35,957 nt of DNA from Candidatus Omnitrophota bacterium (GCA_015233165.1 JADFYF010000015.1:1-35957), one strand, 5' to 3'. Positions 1 through 9,443 are shown, numbered from the stretch's first letter. The notes: a model not told the origin generated them from the sequence alone. Translations and numbers: made by a program.

Positions 1-130
1 CCCATAAACTGTCCTATAATAATATTTGATATAAAATAATAAAAATCATATAATAACGCTTCATTTTGCTTGATGGGAAACCTAGGTTTCATCCTATGAG
101 GGGTGGGATTTATTGAAGAGAGGAAAAGCT

Positions 131-415
131 ATGGGAGCCTTACATTTAGACCAAAACAATTTTAAAAGTGAAGTTTTAGACAGCCAGACGCCGGTCTTGG
201 TGGATTTTTGGGCCGAGTGGTGTGGGCCTTGCAAAATGCTGTTGCCCATTATAGAGCAGTTGGCAACGGAGTTAACCGGGAAGATGAAGATAGGGAAGGT
301 TAATGTGGATGAATGTCCGGATTTAGCGGGTCAATTCAATGTCATGTCTATTCCGACCTTATTGGTTTTCAAGAATGGTGAGGCGGTGGATCAAATTGTC
401 TGGGGCTATGCCTAA
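131..415 (+). CDS. trxA: Thioredoxin; C-terminus apparently frameshifted (restored ORF would end at 452)
   Basis: WAEWCGPCK active site and cis-Pro motif [14 protein letters not shown]-like AGAGGAAA precedes ATG at 131. The expected thioredoxin C-terminus [16 protein letters not shown] lies in the +1 frame just after 400. Confidence 0.9.
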   Translation: MGALHLDQNNFKSEVLDSQTPVLVDFWAEWCGPCKMLLPIIEQLATELTGKMKIGKVNVDECPDLAGQFNVMSIPTLLVFKNGEAVDQIVWGYA

Positions 416-453
416 GGATAAGCTTTTAGCGAAATTAACACCGCATTTGTAAT

Positions 454-483
454 GTAGGGGCTGGGCATGCCCAGCCCGTACGG
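454..483. repeat. Short palindromic repeat, GTAGGGGC family (20-bp perfect palindrome GGGCTGGGCATGCCCAGCCC at 458-477)
   Basis: The same palindrome with matching flanks occurs in opposite orientation at 16266-16295, inside a CDS. Confidence 0.85.
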
Positions 484-491
484 AGGAATTT

Positions 492-845
492 ATGTTTATT
501 GAAGTTTTAAAATCAAAAATCGGCCATGCCCGTGTCACAGCGGCGGAACTTCATTATGAAGGCAGTATTACTATTGATTCCACGGTTATTAAAGCGGCAG
601 GGATTATTCCTGGAGAAAAGGTTCATGTGTTGAATGTGAACAATGGTTCTCGTCTGGAAACCTATGTGATTGCTGGAAAACCCCAATCAGGTGAAGTCTG
701 TCTCAATGGTCCTGCCGCTCGTCATGGGTATGTGGGAGACACGTTAATTATTTTAAGTTATGCCATCTGTACCCCAGAAGAAGCCAAACAAGTCCAATCA
801 AAGGTTGTGTATCTAGATCCCAAAAATCGGATTAAAAAAGCGTAG
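492..845 (+). CDS. panD: Aspartate 1-decarboxylase
   Basis: Full-length PanD-like protein with G-S autocleavage site (YEGSITID) and NGPAARHGYVGD motif. SD CGGAGGA upstream. Confidence 0.95.
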   Translation: MFIEVLKSKIGHARVTAAELHYEGSITIDSTVIKAAGIIPGEKVHVLNVNNGSRLETYVIAGKPQSGEVCLNGPAARHGYVGDTLIILSYAICTPEEAKQVQSKVVYLDPKNRIKKA

Positions 846-850
846 ATATT

Positions 851-1399
851 ATGCAATTAAAAGTTCGATTATACGGCGATTCTTGTCTGACAGCTAAATC
901 CAAACCAGTGAAGGAAGTCGGCCCTGCGGAGCGTATGCTCATTGCCTCCATGTTTGAAACCATGCGTGCTCAGAAGGGAATTGGTTTAGCTGCACCCCAG
1001 GTGGGAATTAACGAGCAGATTTTTGTGGTGGATACGGGAAAGAATGCGTTTGCTGTGATTAACCCTAAGATTTTGAGAAGCGTTGGTTCTGAGGTGGGTG
1101 AAGAGGGCTGTTTAAGTATTCCTTTTCTTCAGGTCAGCGTCAAAAGAGCTAAAGAAGTTGAAGTGGAGTTTATCGACGAGAACAATGAATTGGTACGGGC
1201 TAAGATTTCTGGGCTTTTAGCGAGGGTATTTCAGCACGAGAATGATCATTTATACGGAAAGTTGATAACGGATTACCTGACAGCTCAGGAACGTCGTGAT
1301 GTTCTTAAAGATATGAAGGACGGGGTTTATTCTCCGAATGTAGAGAAGGTTTCTGTGAAGCAAAGAAGAGCTAAGGATTATGAAGACGATCGTACCTGA
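851..1399 (+). CDS. def: Peptide deformylase
   Basis: GIGLAAPQVG, EEGCLSIP and QHENDHL motifs. Confidence 0.95.
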   Translation: MQLKVRLYGDSCLTAKSKPVKEVGPAERMLIASMFETMRAQKGIGLAAPQVGINEQIFVVDTGKNAFAVINPKILRSVGSEVGEEGCLSIPFLQVSVKRAKEVEVEFIDENNELVRAKISGLLARVFQHENDHLYGKLITDYLTAQERRDVLKDMKDGVYSPNVEKVSVKQRRAKDYEDDRT

Positions 1400-2282
1400 A
1401 AAATTTGAAAATGGTTTAACCAAGTTGCCGTCTTGGTTTAATCAGCCGGTACCTGATATGGATAAGATTAAATCCATGAAGGCGATGTTTCGAACCTCAG
1501 GTCTGCATACCGTCTGTGAAAGCGCCAACTGTCCTAATATGGGAACCTGCTGGAAGGCGGGGGTGGCTACCTTTATGATTTTAGGCGGGACCTGTACCAG
1601 AGCCTGCCGTTTTTGTTCTGTGCCTGCCGGAAGACCCGATACGTTGGATCCCCACGAACCCAAGGAAGTGGCGTTGAATGTTTTGAAAATGAAGTTGCGT
1701 TATGTTGTGATTACATCCGTAGCTCGGGATGATCTTGACGATGATGGTGCGACTCACTTTGCCCAAACCATTGATGCGATTCGTCGTGTTAGCCCTGAAA
1801 CTAAGATTGAAGTATTGATTCCTGATTTTTCTGCTAAGGAAGAGGCGTTAAAAATTCTCAGTGATGCTGCTCCGGAAGTGATTAGTCATAATGTGGAGAC
1901 GGTACGTCGCTTAAGTCCATCGGTTCGTTCTAAGGCCTTGCATGACAGATCTCTGCATGTTCTCAAAAGATTTAGTGCGCTTAATCCAACGTCGTTTGTT
2001 AAAACATCCTTTATGGTCGGACTTGGGGAGAGCGAAGACGAAGTGATAGGACTTATGAAGGAAGTGTTGGATTCTGGTTGTCAGATTCTAACGATTGGTC
2101 AGTACTTGGCGCCTACCCAGATGAAACGTCATATTCCCGTCGATCGATTTGTGACTCCCGAGGAGTTCGAGCGATTCCGTCAGAGTGGGATGGAGTTGGG
2201 TTTTAAGTATGTCGAAAGCGGTCCTTTGGTGCGCAGTTCGTATATTGCGGAAAAAGGTTATCGGGAGGCGTTGGCGAGATGA
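1380..2282 (+). CDS. lipA: Lipoyl synthase (radical SAM)
   Basis: CESANCPNMGTCW and CTRACRFCSV Cys motifs; overall LipA-like sequence. Confidence 0.96.
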   Translation: MKTIVPEKFENGLTKLPSWFNQPVPDMDKIKSMKAMFRTSGLHTVCESANCPNMGTCWKAGVATFMILGGTCTRACRFCSVPAGRPDTLDPHEPKEVALNVLKMKLRYVVITSVARDDLDDDGATHFAQTIDAIRRVSPETKIEVLIPDFSAKEEALKILSDAAPEVISHNVETVRRLSPSVRSKALHDRSLHVLKRFSALNPTSFVKTSFMVGLGESEDEVIGLMKEVLDSGCQILTIGQYLAPTQMKRHIPVDRFVTPEEFERFRQSGMELGFKYVESGPLVRSSYIAEKGYREALAR

Positions 2283-3295
2283 AGGAACGGTTAAAAGCAG
2301 TATGGTCATTTTTTTTACGATTTGGTCTAAGCGCTATCTTGCTTATCTGGCTTTTTAGCCGTATCGATTATAAACATACATGGGCTGCTCTTAAAGGAGC
2401 GGATCAAACGTATTTGTTGGTATCTTTGATTGTATTCCTGTTGAGTTCTATTTTTATTTTGTGGCGATGGTTTATTTTGTTAAAGGCCCTCGGGGTGAGT
2501 TTTAAGAAATTAAGCGCTTTAAAATGGTTTTTGATTGGAATGTTTTGTAATTTATTTTTGCCAACTTCCGTTGGTGGTGATGTTGTTAAAGGTTTGGGGT
2601 TAGCCAAGGAAACAGGGGATAGGCCAAAGGTTTTTATTTCTATTGTTCTGGATCGTCTGACGGGGTTTGTGGGAATTGTGATTGTCGCTTGTGTTGCTTT
2701 TTTCTTTGGGAGGAAGATTGTTGGAGATTCGTCGTTGATGATATCCATCGCTTCGATGGCGGGGGTTTCGATTGTTTTGGGCGTTGTTCTTTTTAGTCAG
2801 CGTATTTATTCCTTAGCCTGTAAGGTTTTTAAACCATGGCCTAAGATTAAAGATGCTTTGATGAATCTGCACGGTGATATAATCTTGATGCGCGGCAAGT
2901 ATAAGGAGTTTGCCTTTACGATTGGTATTTCCGTCTTTTCTCAGGTTGTTTATGCTTATGTGTTTTATCTCATTGCGTTAGGCTTGCATCAGAAAACAGC
3001 TTTTGTGTATTTCATTATTTTTTCTCCTCTGGTCTGTGTGGTGACGTCCCTGCCTTCTATCGGAGGTCTTGGAGTCAGAGAAATGGGATGGGTTTATTTG
3101 CTTTCTAAGGTGGGGATTCCTCAGGGCGTGGCGTTAGGTTTAAGCCTTATCAATTTTGTTTTCATTATTTTAATCGGACTTGTCGGGGGTGTCTGGTATG
3201 TCTCTTCATTTTCTTCTCGACGGTTACAACATCATCAAGCAGACGTCCAGCCTCAATCAGGGAACGCTTCAGAGTCAGCGTCAGGCGTTAGTTAA
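2279..3295 (+). CDS. UPF0104 / lysylphosphatidylglycerol synthase TM region family protein
   Basis: Multi-TM protein with LPTSVGGDVVKG and SLPSIGGLGVREMG motifs typical of the family. Confidence 0.85.
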   Translation: MKERLKAVWSFFLRFGLSAILLIWLFSRIDYKHTWAALKGADQTYLLVSLIVFLLSSIFILWRWFILLKALGVSFKKLSALKWFLIGMFCNLFLPTSVGGDVVKGLGLAKETGDRPKVFISIVLDRLTGFVGIVIVACVAFFFGRKIVGDSSLMISIASMAGVSIVLGVVLFSQRIYSLACKVFKPWPKIKDALMNLHGDIILMRGKYKEFAFTIGISVFSQVVYAYVFYLIALGLHQKTAFVYFIIFSPLVCVVTSLPSIGGLGVREMGWVYLLSKVGIPQGVALGLSLINFVFIILIGLVGGVWYVSSFSSRRLQHHQADVQPQSGNASESASGVS

Positions 3296-3692
3296 CTGGA
3301 TTCATCATTCTGCTCCTCAAGGCAGTATTCAAAACGGCGTAACGATTGTTTTTGACGGCAAGGAAGAGTTCTTTGGTTCTCATGAATCTTCAAGTGTTCG
3401 GGTTATCTTTACTGCAGGGGAATCCGCGGACGATTTAATCAAGAGAATTGTGGAGCAGTATCCGGCGAAAAAGAGTTTAGTTGTTGTGAGTAACGATAAA
3501 GATATTAAGCTGTATGTCAGAGCCTTGGGAGCAGCTGTTTTGAGTGTTAAAGAGTTTATGAGAACAGCCTTAGAGAAAAAGCATCAATCCTCCCAATGGG
3601 GTTCAAAAGAGGCTACCAGTAAATATATCTCGTTAACCGATCAGGCTAGAATCAATAAAGAATTTGAACGGATTTGGATTAAGAAAAATTAA
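3198..3692 (+). CDS. NYN domain protein, YacP-like (putative RNase)
   Basis: LLDGYNIIKQ N-terminus, TAGESADDLIKRIV and VVSNDKDI motifs. ATG at 3198 is preferred over the ORF-track TTG at 3180. Confidence 0.85.
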   Translation: MSLHFLLDGYNIIKQTSSLNQGTLQSQRQALVNWIHHSAPQGSIQNGVTIVFDGKEEFFGSHESSSVRVIFTAGESADDLIKRIVEQYPAKKSLVVVSNDKDIKLYVRALGAAVLSVKEFMRTALEKKHQSSQWGSKEATSKYISLTDQARINKEFERIWIKKN

Positions 3693-3706
3693 GAAACATC
3701 AACCTT

Positions 3707-4474
3707 ATGAATATTTTTAAGAATATTTCTAATAGTATTAAAGCCCTAGGAGATGCTGTTTTCTTTTTAGGGGATATTCTTAAGGTGGTATTTTCTGGTC
3801 GTGTGCGTTGGCCTTTGGTTTTAGAGCAGATGTATTATCAAGGGGTGCAGTCGATTGTGATTGTTGTTCTATCGTCGATGGCCTCTGGAGTTGTTCTGGG
3901 GTTGCAGGGTTCCATTACCTTGCAACGTTTTGGTGCTCGTGAGTTTATAGCACCTCTGGTCGGATTGTCCCTGCTTAGAGAGTTGGGTCCAGTGTTTACT
4001 GCTTTTATTTTTTCTGGGAAATCAGGGGCTGGGATTACCGCAGAGCTTGGGACTATGAATACGCATGAGCAAATCCAGGCGACTCGGGTGTTGGGGGTTG
4101 ATCCTGTTGAATTCTTGGTTGTTCCAAGATTCTTAGCATGCATCCTGGTGTTGCCGGTGCTGGTCATCATATCCGAGATGATAGGTATGGCCGGAGGATA
4201 TGTCGTCGGGGTTTGTCATGCCCAGGTACCTTCAGCGATTTATATCAGACATACGTTGCAGTCGATTGACTTTGTGGATTTTTTCAGCGGGATGATTAAG
4301 ACGTTCTTTTTTTCTGTGATTATTGCCTGGATTTGTTGCTATCAGGGATTTTTTACAACAGGTGGCGCCTTGGGAGTAGGGAGGTATACGACGCGTGCTG
4401 TCGCTTTTTCGTATATAGCTGTTATTCTTTCTAACGCATTGTTAACGATGATTATTTTAACACTTTGGGGATAA
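3707..4474 (+). CDS. mlaE: MlaE-type ABC transporter permease
   Basis: LREXGPVFTAFIFSGKSGAGITAELGTM motif of the MlaE/YrbE family. Confidence 0.92.
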   Translation: MNIFKNISNSIKALGDAVFFLGDILKVVFSGRVRWPLVLEQMYYQGVQSIVIVVLSSMASGVVLGLQGSITLQRFGAREFIAPLVGLSLLRELGPVFTAFIFSGKSGAGITAELGTMNTHEQIQATRVLGVDPVEFLVVPRFLACILVLPVLVIISEMIGMAGGYVVGVCHAQVPSAIYIRHTLQSIDFVDFFSGMIKTFFFSVIIAWICCYQGFFTTGGALGVGRYTTRAVAFSYIAVILSNALLTMIILTLWG

Positions 4475-4475
4475 T

Positions 4476-4826
4476 ATGAATCATAAGAAACTCGTAGCTT
4501 TTAGTTTATTGTCTTTAATTGCCAGCGTTTGCTTATTGGGCTGCGCTCATAGCCCCAACGATAATGAAGGGCAATTGCAGAGTTATCCTGCTCCTGTCAT
4601 TGAGCCAGCCTGGATTCGTGACGGAGAACCAGTTGAGTTTGGCGGTCAGAAATGGTATCCGGTCAATGATGTGGAGATCTTATTAGACTCAGAAGTTTAT
4701 CAAATTGGTGAGTATAAAGGAGTTCAGGTTTTTGTGGATAAGGTGGATACCAAACCCTATGAGCGTATTTATACGAAATTTGCAAAAAACAAGTTTCGTT
4801 ATTATGAAACCAGGGATCATGATTAA
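4476..4826 (+). CDS. Small putative lipoprotein of unknown function in the mla cluster
   Basis: N-terminal MNHKK...SVCLLGC lipobox; located between mlaE and mlaF. Confidence 0.65.
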   Translation: MNHKKLVAFSLLSLIASVCLLGCAHSPNDNEGQLQSYPAPVIEPAWIRDGEPVEFGGQKWYPVNDVEILLDSEVYQIGEYKGVQVFVDKVDTKPYERIYTKFAKNKFRYYETRDHD

Positions 4827-5553
4827 AGTTGAACATCTTTCTAAAACATTAGGGGAGCAAAAGGTCCTCGACGATATCAGCTTCCAGGTCGCTAGCGGCG
4901 AAATTGTCGCCTTTCTAGGGCCCAGTGGAACAGGAAAGACGGTTCTTCTTAAGCATTTGATTGGTCTTTTAAAACCAGATTGTGGATCCGTCATGATTGA
5001 TGGTAAGGATATCACTCAGATTTCTCAAAAGAAGCAGCTTGAAATGCGTAAAGATTTTGGTTACCTGTTTCAAGAGGGGGCTTTGTATGACTTTATGAAT
5101 GTTTTTGAGAATATCGCTTTTCCGTTAAGAGAACACTCCTCGCTTAGTGAAGAACAAATCTGTCAGCGTGTTCGTGAAGTGTTGGAAATGGTTGATCTGC
5201 ATGACGTAGAAACCAAGATACCTTCTGAACTCTCGGGAGGGATGAAGAAACGTGTGGGGTTAGCCCGGGCGATTGTGTTGGGGGCTAAGGTGCTTTTGTG
5301 TGACGAACCAACATCAGGTTTAGACCCTATCAGAAGCTATGATATTTCTAATTTAATTCGTCAGGTGGTTAAGAAGATTGGGGCTACGACGGTGATTACG
5401 TCCCATGATGTGGAGAATTCCTTAAGAATCGCGGATCGAATAGCTATTCTTAATGAAGGTCATATTGAAGTCATGGGAACCAGGGAGGATTTATTATCCT
5501 GTCCGCGTCCTTTTGTTAAAGAATTTTTAAAGCCATCATCGGTTGCTTTGTAA
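4819..5553 (+). CDS. mlaF: MlaF-type ABC transporter ATPase
   Basis: Walker A GPSGTGKT, signature LSGGMKKRVGLARA, Walker B VLLCDEPTSGLD. Start assigned to MIKVEHL (4819). Confidence 0.93.
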   Translation: MIKVEHLSKTLGEQKVLDDISFQVASGEIVAFLGPSGTGKTVLLKHLIGLLKPDCGSVMIDGKDITQISQKKQLEMRKDFGYLFQEGALYDFMNVFENIAFPLREHSSLSEEQICQRVREVLEMVDLHDVETKIPSELSGGMKKRVGLARAIVLGAKVLLCDEPTSGLDPIRSYDISNLIRQVVKKIGATTVITSHDVENSLRIADRIAILNEGHIEVMGTREDLLSCPRPFVKEFLKPSSVAL

Positions 5554-5594
5554 TGGATGTGGGTTAACCGGACACTCGGTATAAGGGGACATTT

Positions 5595-6188
5595 ATGGAA
5601 GATCATAACGCAGCAAAAAAGTTCTTTGCCGGATTATTCTTTATTGCAGGAATGGCTTTGATAGGGGGTTTTATTTTTGTCATTGGATTTAATAAGGGGT
5701 TAACACAGCCTAAGTTTCAGGTCATTGTTCTTTTTAATGAAGTGGGCGGGTTAATTGAAGGTTCTCCGATTCATTTGTCGGGGGTTAACGTGGGGGTTGT
5801 CGGGAATATTGATTTCTTAAGTCAAACGATTGAGAATAAGAGCCTTAAGGTGACCTTAAATATTTTTAAGAAATATGAAAGTCAGCTTCATAAATGTTCT
5901 AAGGTCAGTATCAGAACAGAGGGTGTTTTGGGGCGGAAATTAGTTGAAATTGGCGAGGATCATTCCCGTAAAGTATTTGATTTGACAAAGCCTATTATTG
6001 GCGAAGATCCTTTGGACGTGGAAGATATGGCGGCCGTCATTACACGGACAGCGACTTCTTTACAGAAGACCAGTGAAGGCGCGGATGATGTGCTAACGGA
6101 ATGGAAATATATTTCTCATAAAGCCAGACGGGTTGTTAATCGGGTAGAAGATAAATTAGTCGGTGGAAATTTGTTTAAGTTGTTTTAA
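5595..6188 (+). CDS. mlaD: MCE-domain substrate-binding protein, MlaD-like
   Basis: N-terminal TM helix, then the MCE pattern EVGGLIEGSPIHLSGVNVGVVGNI. Downstream of mlaEF. Confidence 0.88.
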   Translation: MEDHNAAKKFFAGLFFIAGMALIGGFIFVIGFNKGLTQPKFQVIVLFNEVGGLIEGSPIHLSGVNVGVVGNIDFLSQTIENKSLKVTLNIFKKYESQLHKCSKVSIRTEGVLGRKLVEIGEDHSRKVFDLTKPIIGEDPLDVEDMAAVITRTATSLQKTSEGADDVLTEWKYISHKARRVVNRVEDKLVGGNLFKLF

Positions 6189-6204
6189 TGAAGAGGAGTC
6201 AGAT

Positions 6205-6498
6205 ATGTTTGTTTTGAGTAATTTCATAAGTGCCTTTGCCTACATGGTGGACATTGCCTTAACGATTTTATATTGGTGTATTTTGGTCAGGGCTCTTATT
6301 AGTTGGGTTTCCCCAGATCCCTTTAATCCGATCGTTCAGTTTCTCAACAGAATCACAGAGCCCTTGTTGGAACCTATTCGTCGTTTGATGCCGCCGAATT
6401 TGCCTGTCGATTTATCTCCCATCATTGCTTTTTTTGTGATTATTTTCTTGAAACAATTCTTAGTTAAATCTCTTTTTGATTTGGCTGCTCGTTTTTAA
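6205..6498 (+). CDS. YggT family membrane protein
   Basis: ILVRALISWVSPDPFNPIVQFLNRITEPLLEPIRR is characteristic of YggT. Confidence 0.92.
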   Translation: MFVLSNFISAFAYMVDIALTILYWCILVRALISWVSPDPFNPIVQFLNRITEPLLEPIRRLMPPNLPVDLSPIIAFFVIIFLKQFLVKSLFDLAARF

Positions 6499-6571
6499 GG
6501 GAAGCAGACAATTGCTTGCAAATATATTTAAATTAATGTATATAAATAAACGTAATTAGAAAGGAACAAAC

Positions 6572-6868
6572 ATGTTTGATAAAGTTAAAGAGCTTATGGA
6601 GCTCAAAAAGAAGGCCGATCAATTAAAGAAAGAGTTGGAAGGGGTTATCATTGAGGTGAATGATGTCCGTCCGATTAAAATAAAGATTAATGGTGCTCAG
6701 ATTTTTCAATCCATTGAGATTGATGAAAGTATTTTAACGCCGGCGCAAAAGAATCGTGTTCAGATGGATTTGTTACGGAGCATTAATACCGCGGTCAAGA
6801 AGTCTCAACAGGCAGCGGCCAATAAAATGAAAAGTATGCCTGGATTTAATATCCCGGGATTAACATAA
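6572..6868 (+). CDS. YbaB/EbfC-like nucleoid-associated protein
   Basis: Small protein with N-terminal helix, central beta segment and helical C-terminus (LLRSINTAVKKSQQAAANKM); YbaB-like layout. Confidence 0.7.
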   Translation: MFDKVKELMELKKKADQLKKELEGVIIEVNDVRPIKIKINGAQIFQSIEIDESILTPAQKNRVQMDLLRSINTAVKKSQQAAANKMKSMPGFNIPGLT

Positions 6869-6870
6869 CA

Positions 6871-6890
6871 CCTGCCTGCCGAAAGGCAGT
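6871..6890. repeat. Degenerate copy of the CCTGCCTGCCGGCAGGCAGG palindrome
   Basis: CCTGCCTGCCGAAAGGCAGT; compare intact copies at 22465 and 32983. Confidence 0.5.
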
Positions 6891-6908
6891 CTTTGAAAGG
6901 ACAATATT

Positions 6909-7139
6909 ATGCCGTACGATGCAACGTTGGATGCTTCCACATTTAAAGAAGTGATTGATTTTCAGAATACTCGTTTAACCGTCGGGGTTTTTTCCTATAA
7001 TGGAGCTCCTAAGAAACTTCAGATCAGTCGTGAGAATTTGATTGAAGAGAAATGGAGTTTTACAAAATTAGGTCGTTTAAACAAGGAAGAAGCTCAGGCT
7101 GTTGCTCCCATTATTATGAAGGCTATCGAAACGATGTAA
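6909..7139 (+). CDS. Hypothetical protein (76 aa)
   Basis: ORF in the same operon context; followed by a strong terminator. Confidence 0.6.
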   Translation: MPYDATLDASTFKEVIDFQNTRLTVGVFSYNGAPKKLQISRENLIEEKWSFTKLGRLNKEEAQAVAPIIMKAIETM

Positions 7140-7160
7140 TTGGTGGTTTTTAGTAAATTT

Positions 7161-7200
7161 CTTATCCCGTCCTTGTTATAAGGGCGGGATAAGTTTTTTT
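7161..7200 (+). terminator. Rho-independent terminator
   Basis: CTTATCCCGtCCTTgttatAAGGgCGGGATAAG stem-loop followed by TTTTTTT. Confidence 0.93.
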
Positions 7201-7253
7201 AATGTCTGCCTACGGCAGTCAGATTGCCTGCTGGTAGAAAAAAAGAGGTGAAT

Positions 7254-7733
7254 ATGGCCAATGAAGTGTATTTAACGCGTAAAGGTTTTTTGAAGTTACA
7301 AGAACAATTAGAAAGTTTAATGACGACCGAGCGTCAGAAGATTGCTAAGGCGATTGGGGAGGCTCGTGCTCAAGGGGATATTTCCGAGAATGCGGAATAC
7401 GATGCAGCTAAGGATGCTCAGGCGCATAATGAATCGCGTATTGCGGAACTTGAGTCTAAATTGACCAATGTTCGTATTATTGAAAATGAAAATATTCCGT
7501 CTGATAAGATTTTTATCGGAGCGATTGTGAGTTTAAAAGATTTGGATAATGATGAAGAGTTGACCTACACTCTTGTTTCTCCTGAAGAAGCGAGTTATGA
7601 AGAGGGGACGATTTCTATCTTCTCACCTATTGGCAAAGGTTTATTAGGGCACAAGGCGGGTGAGACGGTGGCTATTAAGGTGCCGGCAGGAATTCTGAAT
7701 TATAAAATTAAAAAGATTAGTCGTTTGTCTTAA
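7254..7733 (+). CDS. greA: Transcription elongation factor GreA
   Basis: AIGEARAQGDISENAEYDAAKDAQ and SPIGKGLLGHKAGE motifs. Start at MANEVYL with SD AGAGGTGA. Confidence 0.96.
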   Translation: MANEVYLTRKGFLKLQEQLESLMTTERQKIAKAIGEARAQGDISENAEYDAAKDAQAHNESRIAELESKLTNVRIIENENIPSDKIFIGAIVSLKDLDNDEELTYTLVSPEEASYEEGTISIFSPIGKGLLGHKAGETVAIKVPAGILNYKIKKISRLS

Positions 7734-8997
7734 GACTTAAACCCACCCAAAGAAACACAGTAGGCATCAGCGCAAAAAGAATACGGTTCAGGGTGTTTTT
7801 CATCCACCAGTCAATCTCAAAGAAGGTGTTTATTTGATAATAGACCAGGACGATACCTAAATAACCAACGATAAAGAGCCCCAGAATAATCAGGGGCTTT
7901 TTTATCGCCCGTTGTCCTGAAATAATCAAGGCCGCTGCAGCACAGATCCAAAGACCACCCCATTGAAGTCCGATGAATTCAACTAGAGGATACAGTAGAA
8001 CATATTGAAGTCTTGCCAAGGTCGATGGCTTAGAGGCAGAGGTCAGACCGTTGATGAAGGCTTCATTATGAGGAGCCATGCCCAGGCTAAAGATTACCAT
8101 CGGTAAGGCGGCCGCAAGGAGAATGCTTATAAATTGAAAGGGTTTTTGAGGTTTAAGGTAAAGGACAAGCAGAGCAAAGAGGCCTGAGGCGACCAATCCC
8201 TCATTCTTGGTAAAACTCAATAATCCGGCGAAGATCGCGGAAAGAATCAACCATCGATCATTCTTCTGTTCGACCGACAGCAGATAACAGATAAAGGCAC
8301 ACAGAAGAAATAGACTTGAAAGCATATCACTGTATTGGCTGATAGATAGAGTATTTCCCAGAGCTAAGGTAAATACAGCGACGGTGATCAGAATAGAGAT
8401 CTTCTTAGAAACCTTGAATTCTTGGAGCCCTAGGAGTAAGACGCCTGCAGTTAACAGGGTTAAGACAACCGCATTGAACATGGCAGAGCTTTGGGAGAAC
8501 CCAGTCCAGTGCCAGAACCAGACAGTAATCGTTGGAAGAGCCAGAGGATAGTTGGTATTGCTTCTCCACAAATTAGGGGCCAGCATATCCTTCCATTGCT
8601 CGGCGCCTAAATAAATAAACTTTGCTTTCAAATTCCAGCACGACCAGGCATCCCATCCGCCTAAAGGATAGTAGTTGGCTTCCATCCAAAGGACGATGGC
8701 TAGGAGAGGTAGAATAAGAAGACTGAGATTTTTAGAGAATTTCAAAGGAGTTGTTTTTTTGGACTTATTTAAGACGATAAGAATTCCTAAGAGAATAAGA
8801 GAAAATACGGGAGGAAGAAAATGGTTAAAGTTGTTCCCCAGCAACTGAAGATAGAAAATAATTTGGCCGACGATCCCGAAACCTAAAGCGGCTCCGAGAA
8901 ATAAATCCAGATAGGAAGGCTGTTTGGTTCTTAGAATAAGACGCAGCGTCAGAATTCCCAATCCAACAGCAATACATAAGGCAATAAGATACATCAT
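7717..8997 (-). CDS. Polytopic membrane protein, ArnT/PMT-like glycosyltransferase-type topology
   Basis: Many TM segments; GGWDAWSCWNLKAKFIY near the N-terminal third resembles GT-C fold proteins. Confidence 0.65.
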   Translation of the reverse strand: MMYLIALCIAVGLGILTLRLILRTKQPSYLDLFLGAALGFGIVGQIIFYLQLLGNNFNHFLPPVFSLILLGILIVLNKSKKTTPLKFSKNLSLLILPLLAIVLWMEANYYPLGGWDAWSCWNLKAKFIYLGAEQWKDMLAPNLWRSNTNYPLALPTITVWFWHWTGFSQSSAMFNAVVLTLLTAGVLLLGLQEFKVSKKISILITVAVFTLALGNTLSISQYSDMLSSLFLLCAFICYLLSVEQKNDRWLILSAIFAGLLSFTKNEGLVASGLFALLVLYLKPQKPFQFISILLAAALPMVIFSLGMAPHNEAFINGLTSASKPSTLARLQYVLLYPLVEFIGLQWGGLWICAAAALIISGQRAIKKPLIILGLFIVGYLGIVLVYYQINTFFEIDWWMKNTLNRILFALMPTVFLWVGLSLKTND

Positions 8998-9407
8998 GGT
9001 TTTAAATTCTGTAGTTGAGGATTGATAGCTAAAACAATGCCGGTGTTGTTGGCCTTAAGCGGTTGTAATCCCAGCTCTTTGATTTTATTAATAGCCACTT
9101 CAGCAGAGGTGCAGTCAAAGAGAACAAAGGGGTGATTCGTTTGGTTGAGATCTAAGACGGTAGGCGCTAGCAAGTACTGGGCTTGTTCAAATTGAGCGAT
9201 AGCCAAGGTGTTATCCATGTTCTTGTCGGTGTAGTAGCCGACGGTTCTTTCATGGCCCAGAATAACTTCAAGGCCTTTAAATTGATCACCTAAACTATGA
9301 AACGGGCGGGTTGAAGGGTGAATTTGATGCCCAAGTATTTGCAGAGTCAGTTGCAGGACATTAAAAGCAGCGCATAGGATCAAAAGTATTAAAACGGCTT
9401 TACGCAT
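8994..9407 (-). CDS. Hypothetical protein with one N-terminal TM helix
   Basis: Start assigned to MRKAVLILLILCAA. The stop overlaps the start of the downstream membrane protein by 4 nt. Confidence 0.65.
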   Translation of the reverse strand: MRKAVLILLILCAAFNVLQLTLQILGHQIHPSTRPFHSLGDQFKGLEVILGHERTVGYYTDKNMDNTLAIAQFEQAQYLLAPTVLDLNQTNHPFVLFDCTSAEVAINKIKELGLQPLKANNTGIVLAINPQLQNLKP

Positions 9408-9443
9408 GGAAGGGATTCTACTGAGATAAATCCGACAATGCAA
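9408..9443 (-). promoter_or_regulatory. Candidate promoter for the 9407 (-) gene, close enough to suggest a leaderless mRNA
   Basis: On the minus strand: TTGCAT, 17 nt, TAGAAT, 7 nt (cccttcc), ATG; no SD. Confidence 0.5.

Noticed and set aside
395-452. Programmed +1 frameshift in trxA
   Set aside because: No recognisable slippery stop context such as the prfB CUU-UGA type, and the change sits at a GGGG run. An indel or sequencing error is simpler, so I report only the frameshift.
7717-7733. 17-bp convergent overlap of greA and the minus-strand membrane protein gene
   Set aside because: Small convergent stop overlaps are common in compact genomes; no further signal.
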